Positions 1 to 12,057 of a stretch of 64,000 nucleotides of DNA are shown one piece after another. This DNA is from Akebia trifoliata (taxonomy: Eukaryota; Streptophyta; Magnoliopsida; Ranunculales; Lardizabalaceae), in contig CM030708.1 of assembly GCA_017979445.1 (NCBI GenBank), positions 35,220,721 through 35,284,720 on the forward strand. The letters run 5' to 3'. The notes beneath the pieces were generated by a model that was not told the origin of the DNA, did not search any database, and saw only the letters and a program-made list of their open reading frames with translations. Numbering within the stretch: position 1 is the stretch's first letter; every line of letters starts with the position of its first letter. A program made the translations under genes and the position numbers.

Positions 1-349
1 TAAGCAAGGAGTATGATTTGCTCTTTTTTTTGGTTGCAATTATTTTGACAATTTCTTTTTTGCTTGGATATAATTCTTTATGTTATTGTTGTATCTATGG
101 CTTGGCTTGCTCTGAGCTATCTTTGTTTGGCAAGATAATATCTTTTATGAGATTATTTGAAATTGAAATTTCACTTGCCTTGATGGTTTCGTGGGTGTTA
201 TTCTATGGACTTAATATCATTTAGTTGAGTTATTGAAGTTGGAGAAAGTAGGATTTTATAATCTATGATACACAGTATTGATTTATTTGTAAATGTAAGG
301 ACTGCTCTCATTTTATTCTCTATTCTTCTACAGGGGTGGGAGTCCAGGT

Positions 350-3300
350 ATGGAAAATTACAGCGGTTCTGAACGTGGAACTACCGAAACATATTTGGTA
401 ATTTTTTTTTTTTTTTGAAATGGTTAATGTTTATTTATGTCATGAACATACTAACGATAGAGATGACTATCAAGAAAGTTAGCTTTCCGGTATACAAACT
501 AAGTCCCATCTGAATAGAGTGTTTCAAAGAAGATTCCCTTAAACTCCTTGAACAATTTAATTCAATTTAATATAATCTCCAAGATGGTGATGTTTAGATC
601 ATGGACCAAGTGACCTTTCCCATTGAAGATTAGGTTGGTTCTCGCCTTCTATGGATCCCAGCAAACCGCACAAGAAAGTAAATTCCAATGAATTTCCTCT
701 CTACCCCTAAAGGCCCGACTGTGCCGACTCTAAAGTTACCAAACTGAACGAGGGAAACAACAAAATATACGAAATGGGGGGGGGGGGGGGCATAACTCCA
801 CCGAAGAATTGTACAAAATTTATCGGAAATAAAGGCAAGACTTAAAAGGTTGTCAACCCTTAGAATTTTATTCGTAGAGATGCTAACCAGATGGAAAAAG
901 AGACCTTCAAAAGCATTTTTTTTAACTACAAATGGCCACTACAAGATAATTTGACTGACCCAAGATGTGCAATGGGCATTTATAGAAAGATTTGATTAAA
1001 AATCTATATCCCTAGTTAAATAATTGATTTTTTTTTTGTCAACTAAGATTTGTATATGTTTCATGAGATTTTAGTTGATTTGGTTAGTGATAAATCTCTA
1101 ATGGTAGAAATTGCTCCATTTCCATGTCTTTGCTTTTAGTTTCAAGGTACCAAGTCAAGCCATCATTTAACTACAACTCCACCTCTTGAACGAGTTGAAG
1201 CAATGGACATTGGAGGTGCCCCTGAGTACATTGTTGACCAGGGTCTATATTATCCTGCTGCCACCAACTACTATGGATATTACTGTACAGGTATCTTTTT
1301 AGAGTTTTCTCTATATTTAGAAATGTTCTTCTCATGGTGGCTTAACAATGCCTTTTTCTTTTTTTGATTTATGTGATTAGGATTTGAATCACCTGGCGAA
1401 TGGGGTGACCACAACAGGTTTTTTGGGTTAGATGGTCAAGATCTCCATTATGCGGTAAGTTGGAATCTCTATTTTTCTTGATCATAGCAGTTGATACTTC
1501 TCCACTTATCGTTCCTGTTATTTCCAAATCTCCACACTTCTTTTTCAGGGTACACAAATCGAAAGTTTGCCTTATGCGTATTATACTCCCAGCTATGAAT
1601 ATGCACAGCCACCATACAATTACAATCCATACAATCCATATATTCCAGGTGCTATTATAGGAGTTGATGGCTCGGTTATAGGATCACAACAGTATTACAC
1701 CGGATCCACTTATGAGCACCCCGCCTCCTCACCTGCTTATGCCCCTCTTGTTGTTCAGCCTAGACCTGATATCATCCCTAACAGTATTCTGACACCTCAG
1801 TTGTTGAATACTGGTGCTTCAAATGCTAATAGACCTGATTTCTCAGGCTTAAAACATGGCCCTCCTTCAGTATATGTGGATATAACAAAGGCCCTTCCAA
1901 AGCCTCCCTTGGGGGATGTGAGAGCAGAGCCTGTCTATGATGTTTCCAATCTTACTCATTCATCAGCTAAAATATCAGAAAGTTCAAAAGCTAATGTAGT
2001 ACTGAGTAAGCAGCCTACAGTTCAGACAACTATTACTTCTGGCAATGTTTCCTATTCATCTTCACCGCATGTTACACAGGTATGTAGTTATTATTAAATT
2101 GATAAAATTTTACTGGTGTTCTGTATATGTAGCAAAAGATAAATTGGTGGAATCTTTCCTGAATGTCATGAATTGAGTGAAATATCCATGTAAAATATAC
2201 AATACCATCAACTGCCTAAGGACTATCTTACATGTTTGATTGGTGAGTTGTGGCATTGTGGTAGGTGAAGGTTTTACTTCCGTTGGGAAAATTATGAGAA
2301 TCTTTTTATCATTTCATTTAGTATTGAGGAGTATATATTTCAGGTGGAGGAATTGGAAGAATCCGTCTTCCATGCCTTTGTTATGTGTGCTGTACTTGCG
2401 AGGGGAAACTAGAATCCACCCTTTGAAGGGTCCCACCAAATTTATTTTTTAGTCAAAATTTGACCCAATCTGATGATTGTAATCATCCAATCCACTGGAT
2501 TTATTTTTATTGTGATGACATGATGGTTTGTACTCCATCATTTCAAAAGAGATGAGGATTTGTGGTCCAGATGAAGGTCTACTGATTGGATTGTTATAAT
2601 CATCGATGTTTTATGGCATAACCTCCCTTGATGTGACCCATTCTCCTGACAACTCCCAAGTGTGCTTGTACATTTGGCACCTGCTTTTCTTACTCCAATC
2701 TTCAAAAACAGGGAATGCTTGGGAATTAGCTCAATAGTTAATGGCTAAGTTTTCTGTACAGATGTTGCTCAGTTCTCGCTGTCATACCTCAGTTGTTTAT
2801 TTTTGTTGTTTTATTTTTTTAGATCTTCATTTAAATTATGTGTTACAGGGTAGACGTGCCTTTGGCTCCTCTCAGGCTGCAGGTCATTTCACGCTTGGGA
2901 GAGATACTTCTCTTCATAAACCATTCAAAGTTTCTCTGCCAGTTGCTAATGGTGTATCTGACTATAAAATGGATGCACGTGGATGGGCTGCGGTTGATAA
3001 GCTTAGGCCAAAGATGCACTATAGTGGAGTTACAAATAATGGAAATGGAAGTCTGGAAATGTTGAGTGAGCAGAATCGGGGGCCTAGAACAAACAGGTCA
3101 AAAAGTCAATGGATGCCATCCACTTCTGTTAAAGCCTATGGGACTGAGGCAGGAGCTAGTAATGGACAGGGAAACATCATTATTTATTCTGATCAGTATA
3201 ATAGGGAAGATTTGCGAGTCAACTATGCTGATGCCAAGTTCTTCGTGATCAAGTCTTATAGTGAGGATGATGTGCATAAGAGCATTAAATACAATGTCTG

Positions 3301-5300
3301 GTCAAGTACTCCCAATGGAAACAAGAGATTGGACAGTGCCTATGAAGACGCACAGAGAATTGCTGCTGGAAAACCAAGTGGCTGTCCCCTCTTCCTGTTC
3401 TTCTCTGTGAGTTCCTGTTCTAAATGTTGGATGTTGCATTTTTCATGATTTGGACTTGTTGGTGATCCAAGTGACGTGCCTTGGATCATGTCAAGGCAAT
3501 AAAAGAATGGGAATATGGTGGCCCATTACATAAATTTTTTTTCCTGCTTGTATTTCGTTTTGCTGATGAAAGTTTATTCAAGTGCAGGTTAATGCAAGCG
3601 GGCAGTTCTGTGGTGTTGCAGAGATGATTGGACCTGTTGACTTCTTCAAGGATATGGATTTCTGGCAGCAGGATAAATGGAGTGGTAGTTTTCCTGTTAA
3701 GTGGCACATAATAAAAGATGTACCAAACACTAGTTTTCGGCACATCATACTGGAGAACAATGAGAATAAGCCAGTCACTAATAGCAGAGACACACAAGAG
3801 GTAGGCCAATTTGGTCTTTGATTTATTGTTTATAATGTCCATTTTCTTGTCTTACAAATATGAGGTGGCTCTGAACTTGGAACTAATACTTTGCTCCCCA
3901 GAACGCTGTTTGATCATGCTATGGGTTCAACTGTTTGATTGTCTTTCTTGTGTTAAACTTATTTGACATTTTTCTGGGAAGCATGCCATCATGGTGTGTA
4001 TATATAGTACATATATACATATAGGTTTAGGTTTCAGTGACTAAAAAAACACATGATCTGTTTGTGGTGGAAGGAACTCATCCTCGGGATTAGTATATTC
4101 AAGATTTGTGTTATCAAGATATGTTTAGATCCCTACCTTTGGATTTTGTGTTTATACAAAGTTGGGATCGTTTGTTTACTTATGAGTCGTTCTTCACAAG
4201 TTTATGTGTAAATGTTCTCTTATGTGTTTATATATGGTTGGGGATAATGTGTCTTATATATATGATTTTTTTACAAGTACAAAATTTTCTTAGAAACGAA
4301 GAAGGGTGTCTCCCTGGACATCTTTTTGTACTAATAAATTTTTTTTTTCATAAAAAAATAGAAAAGAAAAGGTAATATCGAGCATCTATCTGTGGTTGAG
4401 TTGTCTATTATTTATTATTGGTATTTCAACGCTGTTTGAGGTTGTGCATTAGTTTGGATTTGGTCTCCTTGCCATGTTGCTTTGAATATGTGATTTTGCA
4501 TAAAAAGATTGGATTGTATTTATCTTAACTTGAACAGTCTGAACTCTGAAGTGAACTTGGGGATGTTAATGATCTTATTGCTTTCTAAGTCCTAGTTATT
4601 GGAACTGATAGTGGAAGTGAGAATCAATGACCCAACTTTGCATGATTGTCAACTTTTGTTGTTTGTTGTGCAGATAAGATCTAGGCAAGGCATGGAGATG
4701 TTGAACATTTTTAAGAATTATGCATCAAAAACTTCTATACTTGATGACTTCATGTACTATGAAGAACGGCAGAAGGTTATGCAGGAAGGGAAGGACAGAT
4801 TACTTGGTAGAAGTTATAACATTATACCTGCATTTGTTCTTCCTGACAAGTCAAATGGTTTGGTCGACCAGTCCCCAAATGCAGATGAGAAACTTATCAA
4901 GCAGCATGATCCAAATAGCTCTGGGAGGACAGTAACATCTGTTAACAAGCAATTTCCCTTAAAACCTGAGGTCACCAACTCATCATATAGTGGACAGGAC
5001 AATACCAAGCACGGCATAGTTGGAAATGCAGACGATCCCACATCTGTCCTTTTAATCGGCACTCTTTCTATTGATCCAAAGCAAGCTGATGCTAAACCAT
5101 CTGCTGCAGCAGCAGCAGTGACAATTGTTGATTCTGGAGCAGTCGATATTGTCACTGTGGGTTCAATGCCTGTCAAGGTTAATGGGTTTACTGAAGCTTC
5201 CTCCAGAACTTCTTTAACAGTGGGGACAATTCCTATTGATCCTGAAGCACTGAAGCTTGATAAGCCAGGCCTTTTCACTTCAGGTGGTCCTCAGCACTGA
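350..5300 (+). CDS. ECT: YTH-domain m6A reader, ECT (evolutionarily conserved C-terminal region) family
   Basis: Seven coding exons read in one frame: 350-397, 1140-1290, 1381-1454, 1549-2079, 2849-3406, 3588-3800 and 4674-5300, giving 733 residues. The first ATG follows a splice acceptor at 331-333, so the 5'UTR has an upstream intron outside or at the edge of the window. Residues 1-390 are low-complexity and rich in Tyr, Pro, Ser and Asn ([20 protein letters not shown]), as in plant ECT proteins. The YTH domain spans about 395-560, from [14 protein letters not shown] through the KWHIIKD stretch to GRSY. The three aromatic-cage tryptophans that bind N6-methyladenosine are present by alignment: W419 (NVWSST), W480 (DFWQQ) and W485 (DKWSG). 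Family knowledge: cytoplasmic reader that controls mRNA fate and organ growth. The C-terminal 150 residues are disordered with an alanine run. I cannot tell which ECT paralogue it is; the N-terminus looks closer to ECT8/ECT10-like proteins than to ECT2. Confidence 0.93.
398..1139 (+). other. Intron 1 of the YTH gene, with a poly-G run
   Basis: This 742-bp intron has a GTAATT donor and a TTTTAG acceptor. It contains an uninterrupted run of about 15 G at 776-790, followed by ordinary AT-rich sequence. No gene is seen in it. The G run is likely to be length-variable between individuals and may be a sequencing weak point. Confidence 0.6.
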
Positions 5301-6320
5301 TAAGCATTTACGGCCTATTTTTAATGTTAAGAGGGTTTGTTGTGGGTTTTGGAATGGGTCTTCTTGTAACCCGACCATACTTTCTGCTGTCCGGTTAGTC
5401 ATAGATTGGTCGAATTATAACCCCTTTAGATATCCGTCTATTGGGTCTATTTCTCTTTCTTCCTTATTTCTGCTGTTATTGGATGCAGCACAGGGTTTAA
5501 TCCTAATCACTTCAGTTTCTCCAACTTAATTGGTCTAGGGTTCTGCTTTAGGTTGTGGGGAATTGTTTTTTTGTTTTTTGGTGTTGGTGCTGAAATATAC
5601 TTGGAAGTTGAAGGTTGTAAGGTTATCTTTTCTATTTTTTGTTTCATCAATAGATTCGAATACAGAGAATTTTTTTGGTTAGTCGCAATCTGTCAGATGT
5701 ATCGTTTCTTACTCTTGTTTTGTTCATCTCTGCTGTTCCCCCAAATGGGAGAAACACTTGACAATATTTAAAACTTGTGTGATCTTACTTCTGCAGTTTG
5801 GGTGATTTATATGTGGTAATTTTTGAATGATAAATTTGCAGTATGGGTGGTAATACCGTGTGACCCTGGTTCAAAATCTGTGTCGCCTACTAATTACTAA
5901 TCTCTAACCTCTTTGCATATATAAAAGATAAATTAGGTCCTACGCTTAGTGTTGCACCTCAGTTGGTGATGTGGGATTGAACAGGCACTGGAACAACCCT
6001 AAATTGGTGAGATGGCTGATGTTTTCGAACAGTAGGCAACGATGATTGACAAGGCGAGGAACAATGAAGCCTAACCCCAAAGATTCTTCTTCATCCATTC
6101 CTTCTGCCTCTTTATTTTGTTGTGTTATTGAAAGTGAATTCATATTTGCTCTCACTATCAAATTAGGAGGCAAAATCACGTAAAATTCAACAATTTGCTC
6201 AGACTATCCACTGATGCCCAGTTTAAGCTGTGGTGGGGTCATAACTGGTAAGGCACATTAAAATGACTACCACCAGCCCTGTCCTCTTTGAGACTTGTTC
6301 AACCAGGCAGGTTGAGTGTG

Positions 6321-6750
6321 TGAAAATGGACGGTTGCGAACTCCCAAACCTAAGATTACAATTCAACTGTGGAAAATAACTTTTTTTGAAAATTGTCTAT
6401 TTTTTTTCAAAGTTTATAGAATTTTTTTCCTCTACAACCTGAATCATCTATAATATTTTTGGATGCCAAAAGGTAAGCCCAAGGACTTCTCGTTCTTGGT
6501 CTGGTTCATTTATGATGACAACGCAGGTGGAGACGAAGAAGAACAGTGCTTCTTCCGACCACTTTGTGGCATCCAAAAACATGATTTGACAGATCACCTT
6601 ATGGCATCCAAAGACATGATTTAATGCTTTAGAGTTGTAGAGGATAAAATTCTTTGACATTTGAAAAAAAAAAAAAAAATCGAAAAAAAGTTATTTTTTA
6701 CCATTAAATTATAATTTTAAGTTCGGGAGCTCGCTAGGCACCCATTTTCA
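6321..6750. mobile_element. Foldback (MITE-like) element with long inverted ends
   Basis: The left end (TGAAAATGG, then GCGAACTCCC) is repeated in reverse complement at the right end (GGGAGCTCGC, then CCATTTTCA). The inverted match continues inward for about 140 bp per arm, including a shared CCTCTACAAC motif and a shared GGATGCC motif near the centre. No reading frame for a transposase is present, so it is non-autonomous. I could not fix a target-site duplication, so the exact ends are uncertain by a few bases. Confidence 0.6.
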
Positions 6751-7830
6751 AAAACTTGGATCAAGTTAAAAATAATTATTTTTTGAATGAGTTTTTTGAT
6801 GAAATTTAGAGGGTTGTGGTGTCAAATTGATGATGTGGTAATATATTTGAGCAAAATGACACTTAGTAAGACTTAAAATTTTACTATGTTAGTAAAGAAA
6901 GTGTTTAAAAAAATAAAAAATAAAACATTGTTTATTTTAATTTTTATCGATTTGGTAAAAAAACCTTATTTTCAAATACGGTAATTTACCATTTTCAAAA
7001 TTAATTTGAATAATGCACCGTTTTGGGAATTAATCAATTTTCAATGCATGTTTTGATAATTAGCCTTTTATAAATGTGTTTCTCTTAATCTAAGTGAACT
7101 AAGGAGGGAACAAAGCCCTTGGTTCTGATCCCTCATTGTTTGCGAATGGGAGAAGTGGAACCATCTAATTTGGGACAGAGTAAACCCAAAACTCACCCAA
7201 ATCACCTAGACAAACTCATGGACAAATTGAATGATTTTTCTTATTATTTGATGATTTAAAAAAAAAAAAAGAAAAAGAAAAAAGCAACAAAATCATGGAA
7301 GAGGGTTTATAAGAATCCACATACCTCGAGATTCATATCACAAGCAATTCAGGTCAAAGACACTCTTACACTCGAATGAAAAAATAATAATTATTGAATT
7401 AATCAATTTCGTTAAAGTTTTTTCTTATTTACAATGTTTCCATCATTTTAGTAAGTTCTCTTCTCTATTGGGATTCTTTCTAATTTAAGTTGGATCACTT
7501 TGTCATCTTGATTTCCTAAATCATGAGTAATCTCCTCCCATCTTTGGATAGCTTTTAAATCTTTATTTAGTCAGATTGTTTCATAATTGTTATTTTTTTT
7601 GGGGGGGTCACCCCATCTTGGATTTCAAATGTCATTCAAGTCTTGATTTTATATTGTTAAGTATCAATAGTACTTAAATAAGGTTCTGATGATAACAACT
7701 ACTTTAGCTTTTTTGTTCTGTTCAATAATTTTCTATTCACATAATGAAAGTCTTTCTGAATTCTTTAATGGACCAATTGAAGGGTAGAATAGAAAAGTAG
7801 AGAGAATATATCATTTAAGAAAAAAATTGT

Positions 7831-7939
7831 GAGTTGCTATTGCCACACCAAAATTTACTAATGCCACACCAACTGTGAGCAATTTTTATATTAGAATTGG
7901 TGTGGTTTTAATAAAAGTTGGTGTGGCAATAATAGCTCT
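7831..7939. mobile_element. Short foldback element with GAGTTGCTATTGCCACACC ends
   Basis: The left arm GAGTTGCTATTGCCACACC is matched in reverse complement by the right arm at about 7917-7939, giving a 109-bp hairpin-forming unit. An internal second copy of the CCACACCAA motif makes a nested stem. It has no coding capacity. Its terminal sequence resembles that of the larger element at 41617-42290. Confidence 0.6.
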
Positions 7940-8912
7940 CGAAAAATTATTATAAAATTAGAAAAGCGTATCATATGGTCAGGCCTATTTTATATTTCCC
8001 AGGTTTATATTAATGAAAATAGACCAAAATATCCTTGATTTAAGAGAGTCAGCGTTAGGGGCATTCTAGTCCAAACATGCGAAACTAGTATCTGAGAATA
8101 TCGAACTTTCCTGACCATAACAATTTCGGTATTTTCAATGCTAACGCACACTGAAAGTGACACGCCACCACCTGCTCTCTCTATTATCTCATTAACTCAT
8201 AATTTGATTCAACCTTTTCTACTTTCAGGTCTGGGGATAGAGATCGTTCTCAAGAGACCCAAGAATCAATCATCTTGAAAGAGAATTAGAAGTAAGGTTT
8301 ATTTTTTTGGTGGTTGTTTATTTAGATGCTTTGATATCATCTAGTGTTTGTTATTCAGTTGGGTTGTGAATTCTATGACCCTTTAAGGTTTTGATTAGTT
8401 ATTCTTGCTTAATTTGTTCTAATTTCAACTGGGTCTTGGTTTTTTTTTTAAACTTTGTTTCTGGAAAATTTGGTATTGGGTATGGGACAAATTGGGTTTT
8501 TGATCATGTGGGGGGATTTAATCTGTTCATCTTGACTGTTTTAAATCACTTACAATTGGGTTTCTTCAATTGTAAATTATGACAACTTTATATCCAACAA
8601 TTCATTATCAGGCTATCTGTCTGTTCTTCTTGGACTCTGGGTCTTGTAATTTGAATTTGTTCATTTTGATAATTGTACACTTTTTTTTTTTTTTGGGGTG
8701 GGGTGGGTTTGGGTTTTGATAATTTAACTGTTTATCCAGCATTTCTTGTGAAATAATATCGAATTTAGTCTAAAAGGAAATTCTGAAAATCAAGGAAGTT
8801 TATTTTGTAGTTCTGTAATGGTTTCCGCTTTTTTTTTTCTTCTTTACAGGTAATAAAGCTTTGGTTAAGGTTTAGACACTAAGAAATCGGTCTACTACGC
8901 CTTTGTTGTCAA

Positions 8913-11900
8913 ATGGGGTCGGAAGGGCCTTCGGTTGTAACGATCCATGTGACGGGGTTTAAGAAATTCCATGGGGTTGCAGAGAATCCAACTGAGACAA
9001 TTGTTGGTAAACTGAAAGAATTTGTGCAACAAAAGGGCTTGCCAAAAGGCCTGATTCTTGGGAGTTGCAATGTTCTCGAGACTGCGGGAGAGGGTGCACT
9101 TGATCCCCTTCATCAGATATTGGAGTCAGCTCTGGCAAAGCCGGACTCTGAATCTTTGAACTCGGGACGGGTTATTTGGGTGCGTTGGTTCGGTAACTCT
9201 TTTGAATCATAAAAGCTTTATTATCTCAACTCATGAATGTATTCTAAATGTTATTTTCTTGGACATGTATAAATGGAGATGTTTCGTTCGGTTTCATTAT
9301 ACAAGAGCATTATATTCGTCTATTGGCCCATTGGCTTTTTCAAAGCATATTATACAAATAAAAGTCAGTCTAAACCTAAGATCGGAATCAGTTTTGTGGC
9401 ACACATGACTTGTAATTGGTATTAGACCAGGATCTATTCTGAAAACTATTAATCTACCTTTTCAAGCAATTTGGAACATGTCTTTATTTTCCTTCCTTGT
9501 TCAAACTTTTCTTTCAGTCCTTTGAAGTTGTTTATCGTGAAATATTTACCTTAGTTCTATTAACATGTTCATTTTATTTCCTCATCTCTCATTCGGTGGG
9601 GTTATTCTGTGGCAACTAAAAAGTAGCCTAATCCATGCCCATTCCAATAATATGCCCTTCAGCTTCACTTTGGAGTAAACAGTGGTCCTTTGAAGTTATT
9701 TATCATGAAATATTTACCTTAGTTCTATTAACATGTTCATTTTATTTCCTCATCTCTCATTTGGTGGGGTCATTCTGTGGTAACTAAAAAGTAGCCTAAT
9801 CCATACCCGTTCGAATAATATGTCCCTCAGCTACACTTTGGAGTAAACAGTGGTGCAATGAGGTTTGCAATCGAACATCAAGCAGTCAATGAAGCTACTT
9901 TCCGCTGTCCTGATGAGCTGGGATGGAAGCCTCAGGTTGGTTGTAGCCTCTTATGCCATTCTAGAATATATTGCAACTTTTCGTCGACTGATCTTCAATA
10001 TTTTATATGAGCTTTTCGGGTTTTTTGTTTTACAGAAAATCCCTATTGTTGCTGCAGATGGAGGCATTTCACGAACAAGAGAGGTACATGGGATTCTCAT
10101 GATTCTTTTGGTTTCTATCTATATTCCCAAATGAGTTCTTGTAGGTTTCTTGTTGATGTAGATCACAAATCATCTCCTTAGACAAGAATTAGCTCGAAGA
10201 ACACTAATTTTGATTTATTAAAAAAACATGGAAGACTCTATATCAAATATGGGGAATGCTAAAGTCCAAGACCTCAAGGGGATGTTAGCATTCTTCACTA
10301 TATTCACTTTTCAATAATACCCCTGCCAATCTGGTATTTTAGTGAAAAAGATAATGCTATATTGGCCTTTTATAATAAATGCTTATTTACATAATAAATG
10401 CTCGATTGTCAAAGTATTTACTGCAAACAAGGCATTTAAATCCAAAGACTAAAATGCCCTTAGTATTTATTATGTAAAAGACAAGCATTTATTATGTGTA
10501 AAATCAACATACTCTTGTCTTTTTCACTAAAAGATAAAAGGGCAGGATATTATTGGGAAGTGAATGTGGTGGAAAGTGCTAACGTCCCCATGAGGTGTTG
10601 GACTGAGCAGATTAACAACCCCCATAGCCTTGGGATCATCCATGCCTAGATTGCGATATCTATGAAGTCCTTTCTAATTATTTGAGTAAGGGCCTTAAAT
10701 TGCAATACCATTGCCATGACTCTACATCATAGGCCTAGTGAGGGCACTTATAAGTCATCTCCCCAACAACTTGATTACCAATACAGTATCTGTCACTGGA
10801 TAGTTGCACGTTATGAACATGGACTCCATTTCGTAAAATTTCCATGTTGTACAGTGGTATGTACTTTCTTTAAATAATTCTCAATATGTTTATGGTTTTA
10901 ATTCGAATACATATTTTAAATTATCTCAATATATTATTTCTAAATTTTACACTTCACATGAACTGAAGTATTTTAAACAAAAAATATCAAGGGAAATAAA
11001 TTAATTTTTCCGATTTATTAACTGAATTCTTAAATGAAAAAAAAATCCAAATTATAACTTTTCCAGTACCATACTTTTGATGTATTTCACAACTAGCTAG
11101 GGTTCCAACTAGTATCAGTTTGCGGCTGAGTGGGCTTTGGTTCTAGTTCTCCATTTCCATATTTCTGCATCAACCTCATCTGAAGGAATGGAAAGAGATT
11201 CTGTCAGCCTTTTTTACTTTGGTGTTATTGAATGGGTTTTGATCCTTATTGCTGTGTGTCAATTTGAGATATTGTAAGTTGCATCATGATTTTGATAAGG
11301 GATGCCGGGTTCTTCCTATGCAAACTGAAACCATCCATTTGGAAAATTTCCTCTACTCTCTTTTTGTGTTTCTGTGCAACTTTTTGCTGAAAGTGAGACA
11401 CCCATGCAAAATCTTTATTTTTCTGTATGTTATGGAAAAACAACTCTGACTGGCACTCCAATATGTGTTTTGGGATTTGGTGCAATATACATTTTGTATG
11501 CAATTTTTAAAAAAAAAATTCTTAGAAGGTTTAAAGTAGTAGGTTATGCAGAGAAGCTAGTTACCCAGGAAGCCTATCTTACTTTATTGCAGAAAAAGGG
11601 AAATCTTTTCTAAACCAGCATATAGATCTATTTGAACAGGTTTTTTTTTTTTTGAACAGAGGTATGCGGACCTCTTAGAGAACCCAACTAATCCTTGGGG
11701 CATGTGCAGTCCTCTGATTTTTTTTTTTTTTGAACTAGAGTGACAGATTTTGCTTTATGGACATTAATTTTCTCTTCTTCACTTATTCTTAAAAGAAATT
11801 TCCTTTACATACAGACTACTCTTCCCGTTGATAAGATTACGAGAGCACTAGCAAAGATGGGTTACGATGTGATGACCTCTAAGGATGCAGGCCGGTTTGT

Positions 11901-12057
11901 ATGCAATTATGTCTACTATCATTCCCTCCGGTTTGCAGAGCTGAATGGAATTAAATCTCTCTTTGTACATGTTCCCCTCTTCTTAACAATAGATGAGGAG
12001 ATCCAAATGCAGTTTGCTGCGTCGTTGTTGGAGGTACTGGCTTCTTTATATTCGTAA
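8913..12057 (+). CDS. Pyroglutamyl-peptidase I (pyrrolidone-carboxylate peptidase, peptidase family C15)
   Basis: Four exons, 8913-9179, 9831-9935, 10036-10083 and 11815-12057, join in phase 0 to give 220 residues, the usual length for plant C15 enzymes. The enzyme removes an N-terminal pyroglutamate from peptides in the cytosol. The catalytic triad is visible: Glu104 (RFAIEHQAVN), Cys170 in the C15 signature GRFVCNYVYYHS, and His192 (LFVHVP). Exon 1 carries the N-terminal strand VVTIHVTGFKKFHGV. The exon 1 donor was placed at TGG|GTGCGT because only this restores the family sequence VIWLHFGVNSGA; reading on gives a spurious extension that stops at 9212. Intron 1 contains a 168-bp tandem duplication that copies the exon 2 acceptor. 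Intron 3 (1.7 kb) contains a foldback element. Upstream ATG 8913 is the only one that fits. Confidence 0.92.
9517..9852 (+). repeat. 168-bp tandem duplication spanning the intron 1/exon 2 boundary of the peptidase
   Basis: Copy 1 is 9517-9684 and copy 2 is 9685-9852. They are directly adjacent and equal in length, with about 11 differences counted by eye (roughly 93% identity). Each copy ends with a splice acceptor and the first 22 bp of exon 2. Copy 2 is the functional one because only it runs into the rest of the exon. Copy 1 keeps a usable-looking CAG acceptor at 9660-9662. Confidence 0.93.
10264..10603. mobile_element. Foldback (MITE-like) element in intron 3 of the peptidase
   Basis: The left arm begins GTCCAAGACCTCAAGGGGA and the right arm ends with the reverse complement of GTCCAACACCTCATGGGGA. 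The inverted match runs about 100 bp inward, including a shared TTTTAGTGAAAAAGA block. The centre is AT-rich with ATTTATTATGT repeats. It has no coding capacity. Confidence 0.7.

Larger units (their letters stand above)
5301..8912. other. Intergenic and 5'UTR region between the YTH gene and the peptidase
   Basis: About 5301-5770 looks like 3'UTR of the YTH gene (T-rich, no conserved frame). A 430-bp foldback lies at 6321-6750 and a 109-bp foldback at 7831-7939. An untranslated exon of the peptidase gene is likely to end at 8292 (GTAAGG donor) and to be spliced to 8850 (TCTTTACAG acceptor), so 8293-8849 would be a 5'UTR intron. I see no other gene. Short reading frames here do not resemble any known protein. 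Confidence 0.5.

Noticed and set aside
18..224. 68-residue hydrophobic frame at the window start
   Set aside because: T-rich intron or upstream sequence; random hydrophobic translation with no family resemblance, followed by the acceptor of the YTH first coding exon.
3486..3842. 118-residue minus-strand frame
   Set aside because: Antisense shadow of the YTH exon 3588-3800, which has clear domain conservation on the plus strand.
9180..9212. Extension of peptidase exon 1 to a stop at 9212
   Set aside because: It would remove the catalytic residues; the TGG|GTGCGT donor restores the family sequence.
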